In this document: one piece after another, positions 1 to 8,107 of the stretch
Layout: every line of letters starts with the position of its first letter
Position numbering within the stretch: position 1 is the first letter of the stretch
Assembly (NCBI RefSeq): GCF_003261575.2
Contig: NZ_CP036175.1
Span: 1,178,001 to 1,242,000 of the forward strand
Direction: 5' to 3'
DNA length: 64,000 nt
Source of the DNA: Klebsiella huaxiensis
GTDB lineage: Bacteria; Pseudomonadota; Gammaproteobacteria; Enterobacterales; Enterobacteriaceae
Notes under the pieces: model-generated
What the model was told of the DNA's origin: nothing
Database searches by the model: none
What the model saw: the letters and a program-made list of their open reading frames with translations, nothing else
Position numbers and translations under genes: made by a program

Positions 1-1146
1 CAGCACGCTGACGCCGTGGCTGGCAAAGGCTTTCTCCAGACTTTGCCGCGCTTTCAGGATACCGAGGTTGCCGAAGCGCTGAAAACCGATGCGCAGTTCC
101 CGGTCATGACTTTCACTATTTACCGCCGGACGATAAGTCGGCTCCAGCCTGCGGCGGCTTTTAATAATGCCAAAATTCGCCAACTGCGTGCGCAGCGTGT
201 GGCGACTAATGCCCAGCAGCGCTGCGGCCTGGCTTTGATTGTCATCGCAGCGGGCCATCGCGCCGCGAATCAACGCTCCGGTGACCCGTTCCCACAGCGG
301 CTCGCCCGGTAAGGAGAGCTGGTGGTGAATAAAGTCATCCAGCTCACTGTCGCTGGTGGCCGCGGGTTCGTTGCTGAGGGTCGTCAGCCGGAGCTGAGCG
401 GGGCTAATTTCCTCTTCTTTACTCAACAGAACGGCGTTATGCAGGGTATTTTCCAGCTCGCGAATATTGCCCGGCCAGGGGTATTCCATCAGCCTTGCCA
501 GGGTTTCCGGGGCCAGACGACGAACCGGACGGCCCAGACGGCGGGCGTAGAGCGACAAAAAATGGTCCGCCAGTATGGGAATATCCTGACGGCGCTGGCG
601 CAGCGGCGGCAGCGGAACAATGGCGATATTTAGCCGATAGTAAAGATCTTCACGGAAACGACGCTCGCGGATAGCCTGCATCAGATCCACGTGGGTGGCG
701 GCGATCACCCGCACATTGACCTTAATCGCTTTGCGCGAGCCGACGCGAGTGATTTCACGCTCCTGCAGGACACGCAGCAGTTTGACCTGAAGCGGCAGGC
801 TGAGTTCGCCGATTTCATCCAGCAGCAGGGTGCCGCCCTCCGCAGCCTCGAACCAGCCGGGATGACTTTGCACCGCACCGGTGAACGCGCCTTTTTCATG
901 GCCGAACAGTTCCGCTTCTGCCAGGCTTTCGCTGAGCGCACCGCAATTGACGGCCAGGAAGGGGCCATGGCGGCGTGAGCTATGATGATGTAAATAGCGG
1001 GCAACGACCTCTTTTCCTGTGCCGGTTTCGCCGACGATAAGCACCGTCGCCTCGGTGGGGGCCAGTTTATCCAGCAGACTCTGAAACGCTTTTGACGCCG
1101 GGTCGATCAGCGCAGGCGTGGCGGATGGGGATTCAGGATTCAGCAT
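1..1146 (-). CDS. sigma-54-dependent transcriptional activator with C-terminal sulfonate-binding-protein-like domain (partial)
   Basis: The start codon is at 1146 and the frame stays open to the window edge, so 382 residues are visible and the C-terminus is missing. There is no N-terminal sensor domain: the AAA+ domain begins near residue 15, with Walker A GETGTGKE, the sigma-54 contact loop GAFTGA and Walker B LLLDEIGE. A Fis-type helix-turn-helix follows at about residues 300-332 (NQSQAAALLGISRHTLRTQL). About 15 residues later, in the same frame, comes a segment from residue 349 (RELRIGFQRFGNLGILKARQ) that resembles the mature N-terminus of SsuA/TauA-type periplasmic binding proteins; compare IGYQKANIFALLKYRG in the orphan binding protein at 5616-6557. 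I infer a cytoplasmic ligand sensor fused behind the DNA-binding domain. It is divergent from the monooxygenase operon and probably activates its sigma-54 promoter. The activator assignment is firm; the C-terminal domain is inferred from 34 residues. Confidence 0.88.
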   Translation of the reverse strand, partial: MLNPESPSATPALIDPASKAFQSLLDKLAPTEATVLIVGETGTGKEVVARYLHHHSSRRHGPFLAVNCGALSESLAEAELFGHEKGAFTGAVQSHPGWFEAAEGGTLLLDEIGELSLPLQVKLLRVLQEREITRVGSRKAIKVNVRVIAATHVDLMQAIRERRFREDLYYRLNIAIVPLPPLRQRRQDIPILADHFLSLYARRLGRPVRRLAPETLARLMEYPWPGNIRELENTLHNAVLLSKEEEISPAQLRLTTLSNEPAATSDSELDDFIHHQLSLPGEPLWERVTGALIRGAMARCDDNQSQAAALLGISRHTLRTQLANFGIIKSRRRLEPTYRPAVNSESHDRELRIGFQRFGNLGILKARQSLEKAFASHGVSVL

Positions 1147-1220
1147 GGTTGACCTCCGGTATTTGATGACCTGAACTTATCCTGTGCTGACGATGGAAAC
1201 CAGAGGGCAAACCTGCCGTA

Positions 1221-1270
1221 CTGTTGCAAAAACGACAACCTGAACGCACTGTCTGGCGCATTTGCAACAG
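1221..1270. promoter_or_regulatory. 10-bp inverted repeat, candidate enhancer for the sigma-54 activator
   Basis: CTGTTGCAAA (1221-1230) and TTTGCAACAG (1261-1270) are perfect reverse complements separated by 30 bases. They lie about 60-110 bases upstream of the -24/-12 promoter and just upstream of the divergent activator gene, where an enhancer-binding protein is expected to bind. Binding is inferred. Confidence 0.55.
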
Positions 1271-1331
1271 CGGGATGAAATTCAATTTCAGGTAACCTAT
1301 TGAATTTATTTTGTTAATTTTTCATTCACCA

Positions 1332-1348
1332 TTGGCATGATTATCGCT
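1332..1348 (+). promoter_or_regulatory. sigma-54 (-24/-12) promoter of the monooxygenase operon
   Basis: The sequence TTGGCATGATTATCGCT has the GG and GC dinucleotides separated by exactly 10 bases, close to the consensus TGGCAC-N5-TTGCA. It lies 70 bases upstream of the monooxygenase start at 1418, downstream of a candidate enhancer and beside a sigma-54 activator gene. Transcription should begin near 1359, which excludes an upstream ATG at 1337 as the start of the gene. Confidence 0.75.
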
Positions 1349-1417
1349 AACACTCATATAACCAAATTAAAACAACGCTTCGATAAATATCGGATATGGT
1401 TATATAGGAAAGAGATA

Positions 1418-2590
1418 ATGACGCAAAAAACCGACGATAAAATCAATGTATTCTGGTTCCTGCCCACCCACGGCGATGGTCGCTACCTGGGTACCGCAGA
1501 GGGCGGACGCCCGGTTGATTTGCCTTACCTGCAGCAGGTGGCGCTGGCGGCCGACAGCCTCGGCTACTACGGTGTGCTGATCCCAACCGGGAAAAGCTGC
1601 GAAGACTCCTGGCTGGTAGCCTCGGCGCTGGCGCCGTTGACTCGTCGCCTGCGCTATCTGGTCGCCGTCCGGCCGGGGCTGCAGCCGCCGACGCTGGCGG
1701 CAAGAATGGCGACCACCCTCGACCGCCTGTCGGGTGGTCGTCTGCTGATTAACGTCGTTACCGGCGGTGACCCGGTGGAGAACAAAGGCGACGGTATATT
1801 CCTCAGCCATGGCGAACGCTATCAGGTGACCCGCGAATTTCTCGACGTCTACTCCCGTTTGCTGAAAGGCGAAAAGGTGGACTATCACGGCGAGCATATC
1901 CACGTTGAGGGCGCGGAAGTGCTGTTTCCTCCGGTGCAGGAAAACGGCCCGCCGCTCTATTTTGGCGGTTCTTCTGAAGATGCCATCGATGTCGCCGCTG
2001 ACCAAATCGATACTTACCTGACCTGGGGCGAGCCGCCCGCGCTGGTGGCCGAAAAGCTGGCGGTGGTGCGCGAGCGCGCCGCCGCCCGTGGACGCACGCT
2101 GCAATACGGTATTCGTCTGCACGTGATTGTTCGTGAAACCGAAGAAGAGGCGTGGGCCGCCGCCGATCGCCTGATATCTCATCTCGATGACGAGACTATC
2201 GCCCAGGCGCAGAAAATTTTTGCCCGTATGGATTCTACCGGACAGTCGCGGATGAGCGCGTTGCATAAAGGTTCGCGCGACAATCTGCGCATTGCGCCAA
2301 ACCTGTGGGCGGGCGTGGGGTTAGTACGCGGCGGGGCAGGGACGGCGCTGGTTGGCAACCCACAGCAGGTGGCGGAACGCATTCGTGAATATCAGGCGCT
2401 CGGCATTACCAACTTTATCTTCTCTGGCTATCCGCATCTGGAAGAGGCGCATCGCTTCGCCGATCTGGTGATGCCGTTGCTGCCGCTGGCAGGTCATGAC
2501 CAGCCGAAGGCGCGTAGCGTGAATACCGGCCCGTTCGGTGAAACTATCGGCGGCGACAAGCGTCCGGTAAAACAGGTTAGCGCAAGCTGA
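1418..2590 (+). CDS. SsuD-like FMNH2-dependent alkanesulfonate monooxygenase
   Basis: A 390-residue bacterial-luciferase-fold monooxygenase, very similar over its whole length to E. coli SsuD (381 residues). SsuD cleaves alkanesulfonates to aldehyde and sulfite using reduced FMN from a separate reductase. Family landmarks present are FWFLPTHGDGRYLGT, the Cys of GKSCEDSW (Cys61, equivalent to SsuD Cys54), LYFGGSSEDA, and the GLVRGGAGTALVG loop region. The start at 1418 has AGGAAAGAG just upstream; an in-frame ATG at 1337 lies inside the sigma-54 promoter and adds 27 residues with no SsuD counterpart. It heads a three-gene operon with an FAD/NAD protein and a second flavin monooxygenase. No ssuB, ssuC or ssuE lies nearby, so this is probably a specialised paralogue rather than the housekeeping ssuD. 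The exact substrate is unknown. Confidence 0.88.
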   Translation: MTQKTDDKINVFWFLPTHGDGRYLGTAEGGRPVDLPYLQQVALAADSLGYYGVLIPTGKSCEDSWLVASALAPLTRRLRYLVAVRPGLQPPTLAARMATTLDRLSGGRLLINVVTGGDPVENKGDGIFLSHGERYQVTREFLDVYSRLLKGEKVDYHGEHIHVEGAEVLFPPVQENGPPLYFGGSSEDAIDVAADQIDTYLTWGEPPALVAEKLAVVRERAAARGRTLQYGIRLHVIVRETEEEAWAAADRLISHLDDETIAQAQKIFARMDSTGQSRMSALHKGSRDNLRIAPNLWAGVGLVRGGAGTALVGNPQQVAERIREYQALGITNFIFSGYPHLEEAHRFADLVMPLLPLAGHDQPKARSVNTGPFGETIGGDKRPVKQVSAS

Positions 2591-2606
2591 GGGGGAGGTC
2601 AGATGT

Positions 2607-4004
2607 ATGCATACTGAACCCCATGTAGTGGTTGTCGGCGGCGGATTCAGCGGCGCGGCGGTGGCGATTCATCTCCTGCGCCTGGCCCCGGTTGGCGTGC
2701 GGGTGACGCTACTGGAACCGCGCGAGACTCCCGGCGCTGGCGTGGCGTATTCCACCACGGAGCCGAGCCACCGGATCAACGTTCCTGCCGCGCGGATGCA
2801 GCTTGCGGGTGAAGAGGAGGGGGCGTTCGATAGCTGGTACCGCAACCAGCCTGCTTTTGTTGACGATCCGCAGGCCCAGCTTGCGGACGGCGCGGTTTAT
2901 CCGCAGCGCGGGCAGTTTGGTTGCTACGTGGCCCTGCGTTTTGCTGAGGCAGCACGCGCCAGCGCCGGGCGGCTTATCCATCTGCGTGAACAAGCGCTGA
3001 GCCTTAATGATGGCGAAGTTATCACCGACGGTGGTCGTCGACTGTCAGCCGATTTGCTGGTGCTGGCAATCAGCCATCCGCCGCCCTCTTTATCGTCCCA
3101 GGCGATATCGTTTGAAAAACATCCGGCATTAATTGCCAACCCCTGGCAAGCGGGCGCTCTGGAAGGTATCGCGCCGGAGGCCAGCGTGGCGGTAATGGGG
3201 ACCGGTCTGACGATGGCGGATACCGTCGCGACCCTGACGCGGTTGGGTCATCGCGGGCCGATAAGCGCGTTTTCACGCCACGGTCTGCTGCCCCGTAGCA
3301 ATCTGAGCGGCAACAGCGCGAGCTGGCCCGCTGAATACGGTGAGGGTTCGTTGCGCCAGCGGCTACGAAAGATCCGCAAGGATATCGCTCTTGCGGCGGA
3401 GCAGGGAGTGGCCTGGCAGGTGGTGCTGGACGCGGTGCGTAATCAGGGGCAAAGCATCTGGCAGGGGCTGACGCTTGCCGATCGTCAGCGTTTTCTGCGC
3501 CATTTACGCAGCTACTGGGATGTTCATCGTTACCGTATCGCCCCGCAGGTCTCCGGAGTTATTGAACAACGACAGCGCGACGGCAGCCTGAGGGTGCTGG
3601 CGGCCAGGCTTACGGCCCTCGAAGGCGATGCACAAAAGCTAACGCTAACTCTGTCACCCCGGCGCGGTGAAGCGCAGCGGGTGAGCGTTGACCATTTGAT
3701 TTTAACTACCGGCCCGGCGCACGGGGCGCTGACCGACAGCCAACCGCTGCTGCGTCAACTGAGCCAGGATGGGTGGATTCGCGCCGATGCGTTTGGCCTG
3801 GGTCTGGACGTTGATCGGCATTCGCGGGCTATTGGTCGGGAAGGTCGGGTCACGCCCTGGCTGCTGGTATGCGGGCCTGCCGCACGGGCCTTTTTTGGTG
3901 AGCTGATGGGACTGCCGCAGGTGGCTGATCATGCAGCCGCCGTCGCCGCCGAAGCTCTGCTGACGCTGGGTATCAAACCGTCCGTCCGATGTCCGGTGTT
4001 CTGA
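2607..4004 (+). CDS. FAD/NAD(P)-binding oxidoreductase of the monooxygenase operon
   Basis: 465 residues. The N-terminus carries a Rossmann dinucleotide motif (VVVVGGGFSGAAVAIHLLRL) followed by the conserved stretch GAGVAYSTTEPSHRINVPA, which places it in the FAD-NAD(P)-binding family (NAD_binding_9 type); a second nucleotide motif is VAVMGTGLTMAD near residue 195. The start at 2607 is preceded by a strong GGGGGAGGT ribosome site, 16 bases after the SsuD-like gene. The role is not established. Its position between two reduced-flavin-dependent monooxygenases makes a redox partner or flavin-supplying role plausible, but members of this family often act as stand-alone oxidoreductases. I see no membrane segment or signal peptide. 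Confidence 0.8.
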   Translation: MHTEPHVVVVGGGFSGAAVAIHLLRLAPVGVRVTLLEPRETPGAGVAYSTTEPSHRINVPAARMQLAGEEEGAFDSWYRNQPAFVDDPQAQLADGAVYPQRGQFGCYVALRFAEAARASAGRLIHLREQALSLNDGEVITDGGRRLSADLLVLAISHPPPSLSSQAISFEKHPALIANPWQAGALEGIAPEASVAVMGTGLTMADTVATLTRLGHRGPISAFSRHGLLPRSNLSGNSASWPAEYGEGSLRQRLRKIRKDIALAAEQGVAWQVVLDAVRNQGQSIWQGLTLADRQRFLRHLRSYWDVHRYRIAPQVSGVIEQRQRDGSLRVLAARLTALEGDAQKLTLTLSPRRGEAQRVSVDHLILTTGPAHGALTDSQPLLRQLSQDGWIRADAFGLGLDVDRHSRAIGREGRVTPWLLVCGPAARAFFGELMGLPQVADHAAAVAAEALLTLGIKPSVRCPVF

Positions 4005-4077
4005 ACGCCCTTTTCCCCTGATTCCCTTAAATGATTATGTGCGCGTCCCGCTACCGGGGCGCGTCGTGGAGAGTGCT

Positions 4078-5484
4078 ATGTCATCACAACGTGAAATTCG
4101 TCTGAATGCTTTTGATATGAACTGCGTCGGCCACCAGTCGCCGGGGCTGTGGGCCCATCCGCGCGACCGCTCCTGGCAGTACAAGGACCTTGAGTATTGG
4201 GTTGACCTGGCGCGCCTGCTGGAGCGCGGCAAGTTTGACGGGCTGTTTATTGCCGATGTACTCGGCGTCTATGATGTGCTGAACGGCAATGGCGATGCGG
4301 CGCTTCGCCAGGCGACGCAGGTACCGGTTAACGATCCGTTGGCGCTGATTACGCCGATGGCGCTGGTGACGGAGCATCTGGGATTCGGCCTGACCGCTTC
4401 GCTCTCCTTTGAACACCCGTATCCGTTTGCCCGCCGTCTGTCGACCCTCGACCATCTGACGAAAGGGCGGGTCGGCTGGAATATTGTGACCTCATATCTT
4501 GAGAGCGGCGCGCGCAATATTGGCCAGAAAGCGCAGACCGATCACGACGCCCGCTACGACTATGCCGATGAGTATCTGGAGGTGGTCTATAAGCTGCTGG
4601 AGGGGAGCTGGGAAGATGGCGCGGTGCTGCGCGACAGGAAACGTAAGATCTTCAGCGATCCGCGAAAAATTCACCCGATCAACCATCAAGGCAACTTTTT
4701 TTCGGTACCGGGGATCCATCTATGTGAACCGTCACCGCAGCGCACGCCGGTGCTCTATCAGGCGGGGGCTTCCAGCCGCGGCAAGCAATTTGCCGCCGGG
4801 CATGCGGAGTGTGTATTCGTTGGCGCGCCGTCAAAAGTGCTGCTGAAAAAGACGGTGGCGGATATTCGCCGTCGTGCCGAAGAGGCCGGACGCGATCCGC
4901 GCAGCATCCTGATCTTCAACATGCAGACGGTGATTGTCGGCGAAACTGACCGCGCAGCGCAGGCGAAATGGCAGGAGTATAAACCGTACGTCAGCTACGA
5001 AGGGGCGCTGGCGCTGCTCTCCGGCTGGACTGGAATCGACCTTGGTCAGTATCAGCCGGATCAGGTGCTGGAGTACCTGCATACCAATGCGATTCAGTCG
5101 ATGGTGGAGGCGTTTTCTACCGCTGACCCGAATAGCCAGTGGACGGTGCAGAAGCTGGCGGACTGGGCGGGGATCGGCGGCTTCGGCCCGCTGGTGGTCG
5201 GTAGCCCGCAGACGGTTGCCGATGAATTGCAGTCCTGGGTGGAGGAGACCGATGTCGATGGCTTCAACCTCGCCTATGCGGTGACGCACGAAACCTTCCG
5301 CGACGTGGTCGACCTGTTGATCCCTGAACTGCAAAAGCGCGGTGTGTTTAAGCAGGAGTATCGCGAAGGAACCCTGCGTGAAAAGCTGTTTGGCGCCGGC
5401 CCGCGGCTGGCTGCGCCGCATCCGGGCGCAGGCTATCGCTACGGCGCGCAGGTCGCGGTCGGGAGTGAAGAGAAGGTGAGTTAA
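4078..5484 (+). CDS. NtaA/DszA-family FMN-dependent monooxygenase
   Basis: 468 residues of the luciferase-like family that includes nitrilotriacetate monooxygenase NtaA, dibenzothiophene-sulfone monooxygenase DszA (SoxA) and dimethyl-sulfide monooxygenase DmoA. Typical motifs are WAHPRDRSWQYKDLEYWVDL, FDGLFIADVLGVYD, LSTLDHLTKGRVGWNIVTS, YQAGASSRGKQFAAGHAE and the late VVGSPQTVADEL. I chose the ATG at 4078, with a GGAG ribosome site seven bases upstream; an earlier start at 4039 would add residues from a GC-rich hairpin and has no family support. It probably acts on a sulfone or thioether, releasing sulfite or a sulfinate for the SsuD-like enzyme two genes upstream. The substrate assignment is inference from context; the family assignment is firm. 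Confidence 0.85.
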   Translation: MSSQREIRLNAFDMNCVGHQSPGLWAHPRDRSWQYKDLEYWVDLARLLERGKFDGLFIADVLGVYDVLNGNGDAALRQATQVPVNDPLALITPMALVTEHLGFGLTASLSFEHPYPFARRLSTLDHLTKGRVGWNIVTSYLESGARNIGQKAQTDHDARYDYADEYLEVVYKLLEGSWEDGAVLRDRKRKIFSDPRKIHPINHQGNFFSVPGIHLCEPSPQRTPVLYQAGASSRGKQFAAGHAECVFVGAPSKVLLKKTVADIRRRAEEAGRDPRSILIFNMQTVIVGETDRAAQAKWQEYKPYVSYEGALALLSGWTGIDLGQYQPDQVLEYLHTNAIQSMVEAFSTADPNSQWTVQKLADWAGIGGFGPLVVGSPQTVADELQSWVEETDVDGFNLAYAVTHETFRDVVDLLIPELQKRGVFKQEYREGTLREKLFGAGPRLAAPHPGAGYRYGAQVAVGSEEKVS

Positions 5485-5496
5485 TTTTGCCGGTCC

Positions 5497-5582
5497 CCCT
5501 CTCCCCGAAGGGTGAGGGCTGAACTGTGGGGCGGGAGGTTTTTCCCGGAGGCGGCGCTTGACGCGCCTGTCCGGGCTACGGG
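5497..5582. repeat. intergenic hairpin and REP-like palindromic sequence
   Basis: Between the convergent monooxygenase and binding-protein genes. CCCTCTCCC (5497-5505) pairs with GGGTGAGGG (5510-5518) with one mismatch, and may act as a terminator although no T-run follows. A REP-like segment, GCCTGTCCGGGCTACG, follows near 5567-5582; its reverse complement recurs in the REP cluster upstream of sdaC. Confidence 0.5.
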
Positions 5583-5615
5583 TCCTCCACCGTCTGTGAC
5601 CCGGGAAGGGAAGAC

Positions 5616-6557
5616 TTACTGCTTATCCAGCGACCAGGTGGCGCTGCGAACATCGACTTTCACCGGCAGCAGGCCGATGCGGGTGAAGGTGTCCGCCAGC
5701 GCCTGCTGTTCGTTGTAGACCGCTGGCGTCATACGCTCGGCCCCGTAGGGCAGGCGCGCCAGCGTCTTCAGCCAGATGGCCTTATCCAGCCCGGTTGAGG
5801 TGGAAAGGATCCCGGCGGCATCATCCCGATGGCTATTGGCCCATTTGCTGAGTTTATCCAGTTCATCAACCACCTGCTTCGCAGTCTCCGGATAAGTATC
5901 AGCAAATTTTCGGCTTGCCAGATAGAAGGTGTAGTGCGGCACCAGCCCTTCGGCGTTGCGGATCTGTCGGGCTTTAGCATTGGTTTCCACTTCCGCCAGG
6001 AACGGATCCCAGATAACCCATGCGTCAATGGCGCCACGCTGGAAGGCGGCGCGGGCGTCGGCAGGCGGTAGATAGACCGGGGTGATATCTTTATAGCTCA
6101 GCCCGGCTTTTTCTAGTGCGGCCACCAGCAGGTAGTTCACGTCGGAGCCTTTGTTTAACCCCACGCGCTTGCCTTTAAGATCGGCGACAGTCTTAATCGC
6201 TGAGTTTTCAGCCACCACAATGGCTTCTGTTTTCGGGTTCGCTGGTGAATGAGCCAGATAGACCAGATCTGCCTGTGCGGCCTGGGCAAAGGCCGGTGGC
6301 GCATCGCCAGTGGCGGCGAGGTCGATGCTGCCGACGTTCAGCCCTTCCAGCATTTGTGGCCCGGCCGGGAACTCTATCCAGCGCACGGCGATCCCCTGCT
6401 TTTTAAAGCTCTCATCAAGAGTGCCTCGGTATTTCAGCAGTGCGAAGATATTGGCTTTCTGATAGCCGATATTGACGGTTTCCGGCGTCTTCGCCAGCGC
6501 GGAAGTGGATAAGCCAGCAAGCAGTAGCAGCAGGGCCGGGCGAGATAGTTTGAGCAT
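5616..6557 (-). CDS. sulfonate/taurine-type ABC transporter substrate-binding protein (orphan)
   Basis: 313 residues. A signal peptide ends at about residue 22 (LSTSALA|K), so the product is periplasmic. The mature start VNIGYQKANIFALLKYRG, then WIEFPAGPQMLEGLNVGSID and GKRVGLNKGSDVNYLLV, are typical of the aliphatic-sulfonate-binding family (SsuA). No ssuB ATPase or ssuC permease gene is adjacent, so it must use a transporter encoded elsewhere or serve as an alternative binding protein for a shared one. It is convergent with the monooxygenase operon and belongs functionally with it. The start ATG at 6557 follows AAGGAGAA. Ligand identity cannot be read from sequence. Confidence 0.88.
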   Translation of the reverse strand: MLKLSRPALLLLLAGLSTSALAKTPETVNIGYQKANIFALLKYRGTLDESFKKQGIAVRWIEFPAGPQMLEGLNVGSIDLAATGDAPPAFAQAAQADLVYLAHSPANPKTEAIVVAENSAIKTVADLKGKRVGLNKGSDVNYLLVAALEKAGLSYKDITPVYLPPADARAAFQRGAIDAWVIWDPFLAEVETNAKARQIRNAEGLVPHYTFYLASRKFADTYPETAKQVVDELDKLSKWANSHRDDAAGILSTSTGLDKAIWLKTLARLPYGAERMTPAVYNEQQALADTFTRIGLLPVKVDVRSATWSLDKQ

Positions 6558-6626
6558 GATTCGTTCTCCTTAAGCGGTTTTGCGTAAGGTAACAAATCGT
6601 CTTTATAACCAATAAATAACTAAATT

Positions 6627-6649
6627 TTCATTTATATAACGTAAATGAA
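6627..6649 (-). promoter_or_regulatory. 8-bp inverted repeat in the binding-protein promoter region
   Basis: TTCATTTA (6627-6634) and TAAATGAA (6642-6649) are perfect reverse complements in an AT-rich stretch about 80 bases upstream of the binding-protein start. It could be an operator for a LysR-type sulfur regulator such as CysB or Cbl, whose sites are AT-rich and poorly conserved. This is a guess from position. Confidence 0.35.
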
Positions 6650-6691
6650 GGATGAGATCCCCGGTATGCCGCAGCACACCGGGAGCAGGCG

Positions 6692-8059
6692 TTAATCGCA
6701 GGCGACAATCTTCATTGCCAGGCCACCGCGCGAGGTTTCGCGGTATTTGGCGTTCATATCTTTGCCGGTTTCGTACATGGTTTCGATGACTTTATCGAGG
6801 CACACGCGCGGCTCGCTGGTGCGGCGCAGGGCCATTCGCGCAGCGTTGACGGCTTTGACCGCAGCGATAGCGTTACGTTCTATGCATGGCACCTGTACCT
6901 GCCCGGCAACCGGGTCGCAGGTGAGACCGAGGTTATGTTCCATGCCGATTTCCGCGGCGATGCATACCTGACCGGGGCTACCGCCCAGCAGCTCAGCCAG
7001 ACCGGCTGCTGCCATTGAGCAGGCGACGCCGACTTCGCCCTGGCAGCCCACTTCGGCACCGGATATTGAGGCGTTCATCTTATAGAGCGATCCAATGGCG
7101 CTGGCTACCAGCATATAACGGGCCAGAGAGTTGGCGTTCACTTTGCGGATAAACTTGTCGTAGTAGGCCAGCACCGCAGGCACGATGCCGCAGGCACCGT
7201 TGGTCGGCGCGGTCACCACGCGGCCACCGGCGGCGTTCTCTTCGTTGACCGCCAGGGCGAACATGTTGATCCAGTCCACCACCGCCATCGGGTCGCTATT
7301 GGTGTTGTCCTGACTTACCAGCATCCGGCGCAGCGCGGCGGCGCGACGCGGTACGCGCAGCTTGCCCGGCAGGACGCCTTCGGTGGTGATTCCGCGTTCA
7401 ATCCCGCCGCTCATCACTTCCCAGACCGCAGCGAAGTGCTGTTCCAGCTCTTCTTTACTGTGCAGCGCCAGCTCGTTTTGCATCATCAGGCCAGAAAGCG
7501 ACAGCCCGCTTTGCTGGCAATGGCGCTGTAAATCGGCGGCGTTTTTGTAGGGATAAGGGACTGCGACCGACGCGTCGTTGGTCAGGCCGAAATGGTCTTC
7601 GTCGACGATAAAGCCGCCGCCGATAGAGTAGTAAGTCTGGCTGTAGAGAACCTGGTCGCCGCCCAGGGCGGTAATCCGCATGCCGTTCTCATGCAACGAC
7701 AGGTTGTCGGCATGGAAATTCATGCATTGATCGACCGGAAACGCGACTTCCTGCTGGCCGTTTGCCAGCATCAGGCGGCCATGGGTGTTGACGTCCTGAA
7801 TAAAGCCAGGGATAGCGTCGATGTCGACGGTATCCGGCAGGTTGCCCGCCAGGCCCATAATAATCGCGATGTCGGTATGGTGGCCTTTGCCGGTCAGGGA
7901 AAGAGAGCCGTAGACGTCGACGACGACCTTCGTCACCTTGTGAAGCAGCCCGCGCTCAATAAGATCGTCCGTGAATTGTTTGCCCGCTTTCATCGGTCCA
8001 ACGGTGTGGGAGCTGGAAGGGCCAATGCCGATTTTAAAAATATCGAATACGCTGATCAT
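6692..8059 (-). CDS. sdaB: L-serine ammonia-lyase (L-serine deaminase II)
   Basis: 455 residues, the length of E. coli SdaB and nearly identical to it. It deaminates L-serine to pyruvate and ammonia in the cytoplasm using an oxygen-sensitive [4Fe-4S] cluster. The N-terminal beta domain starts MISVFDIFKIGIGPSSSHTV; the alpha domain holds VVTAPTNGACGI, SGAEVGCQGEVGVACSMAAA and the conserved cysteines of GLTCDPVAGQVQVPC. It is the second gene of the sdaCB operon, 48 bases after the transporter gene with a hairpin between. In E. coli xni and fucO follow sdaB; here the organosulfur cluster takes that place. Confidence 0.97.
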   Translation of the reverse strand: MISVFDIFKIGIGPSSSHTVGPMKAGKQFTDDLIERGLLHKVTKVVVDVYGSLSLTGKGHHTDIAIIMGLAGNLPDTVDIDAIPGFIQDVNTHGRLMLANGQQEVAFPVDQCMNFHADNLSLHENGMRITALGGDQVLYSQTYYSIGGGFIVDEDHFGLTNDASVAVPYPYKNAADLQRHCQQSGLSLSGLMMQNELALHSKEELEQHFAAVWEVMSGGIERGITTEGVLPGKLRVPRRAAALRRMLVSQDNTNSDPMAVVDWINMFALAVNEENAAGGRVVTAPTNGACGIVPAVLAYYDKFIRKVNANSLARYMLVASAIGSLYKMNASISGAEVGCQGEVGVACSMAAAGLAELLGGSPGQVCIAAEIGMEHNLGLTCDPVAGQVQVPCIERNAIAAVKAVNAARMALRRTSEPRVCLDKVIETMYETGKDMNAKYRETSRGGLAMKIVACD

Positions 8060-8078
8060 GATGCATCCAGTGCTGTCT

Positions 8079-8098
8079 GCGCCGCCGTTAAGCGGCGC
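8079..8098 (-). promoter_or_regulatory. sdaC-sdaB intercistronic hairpin
   Basis: GCGCCGC (8079-8085) pairs perfectly with GCGGCGC (8092-8098) in the 48-base gap between sdaC and sdaB. No T-run follows on either strand, so it is more likely an mRNA processing or stability element than a terminator. Confidence 0.45.
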
Positions 8099-8107
8099 GG
8101 GGGGATA

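Noticed and set aside
1337..1417. Upstream in-frame ATG that would lengthen the SsuD-like protein by 27 residues
   Set aside because: It lies inside the -24/-12 promoter, upstream of the predicted transcript start, and the extra residues do not match SsuD.
1400..2266. 288-codon minus-strand open frame opposite the SsuD-like gene
   Set aside because: Composition (Arg/Gln/His-rich) and lack of any recognisable motif mark it as a shadow.
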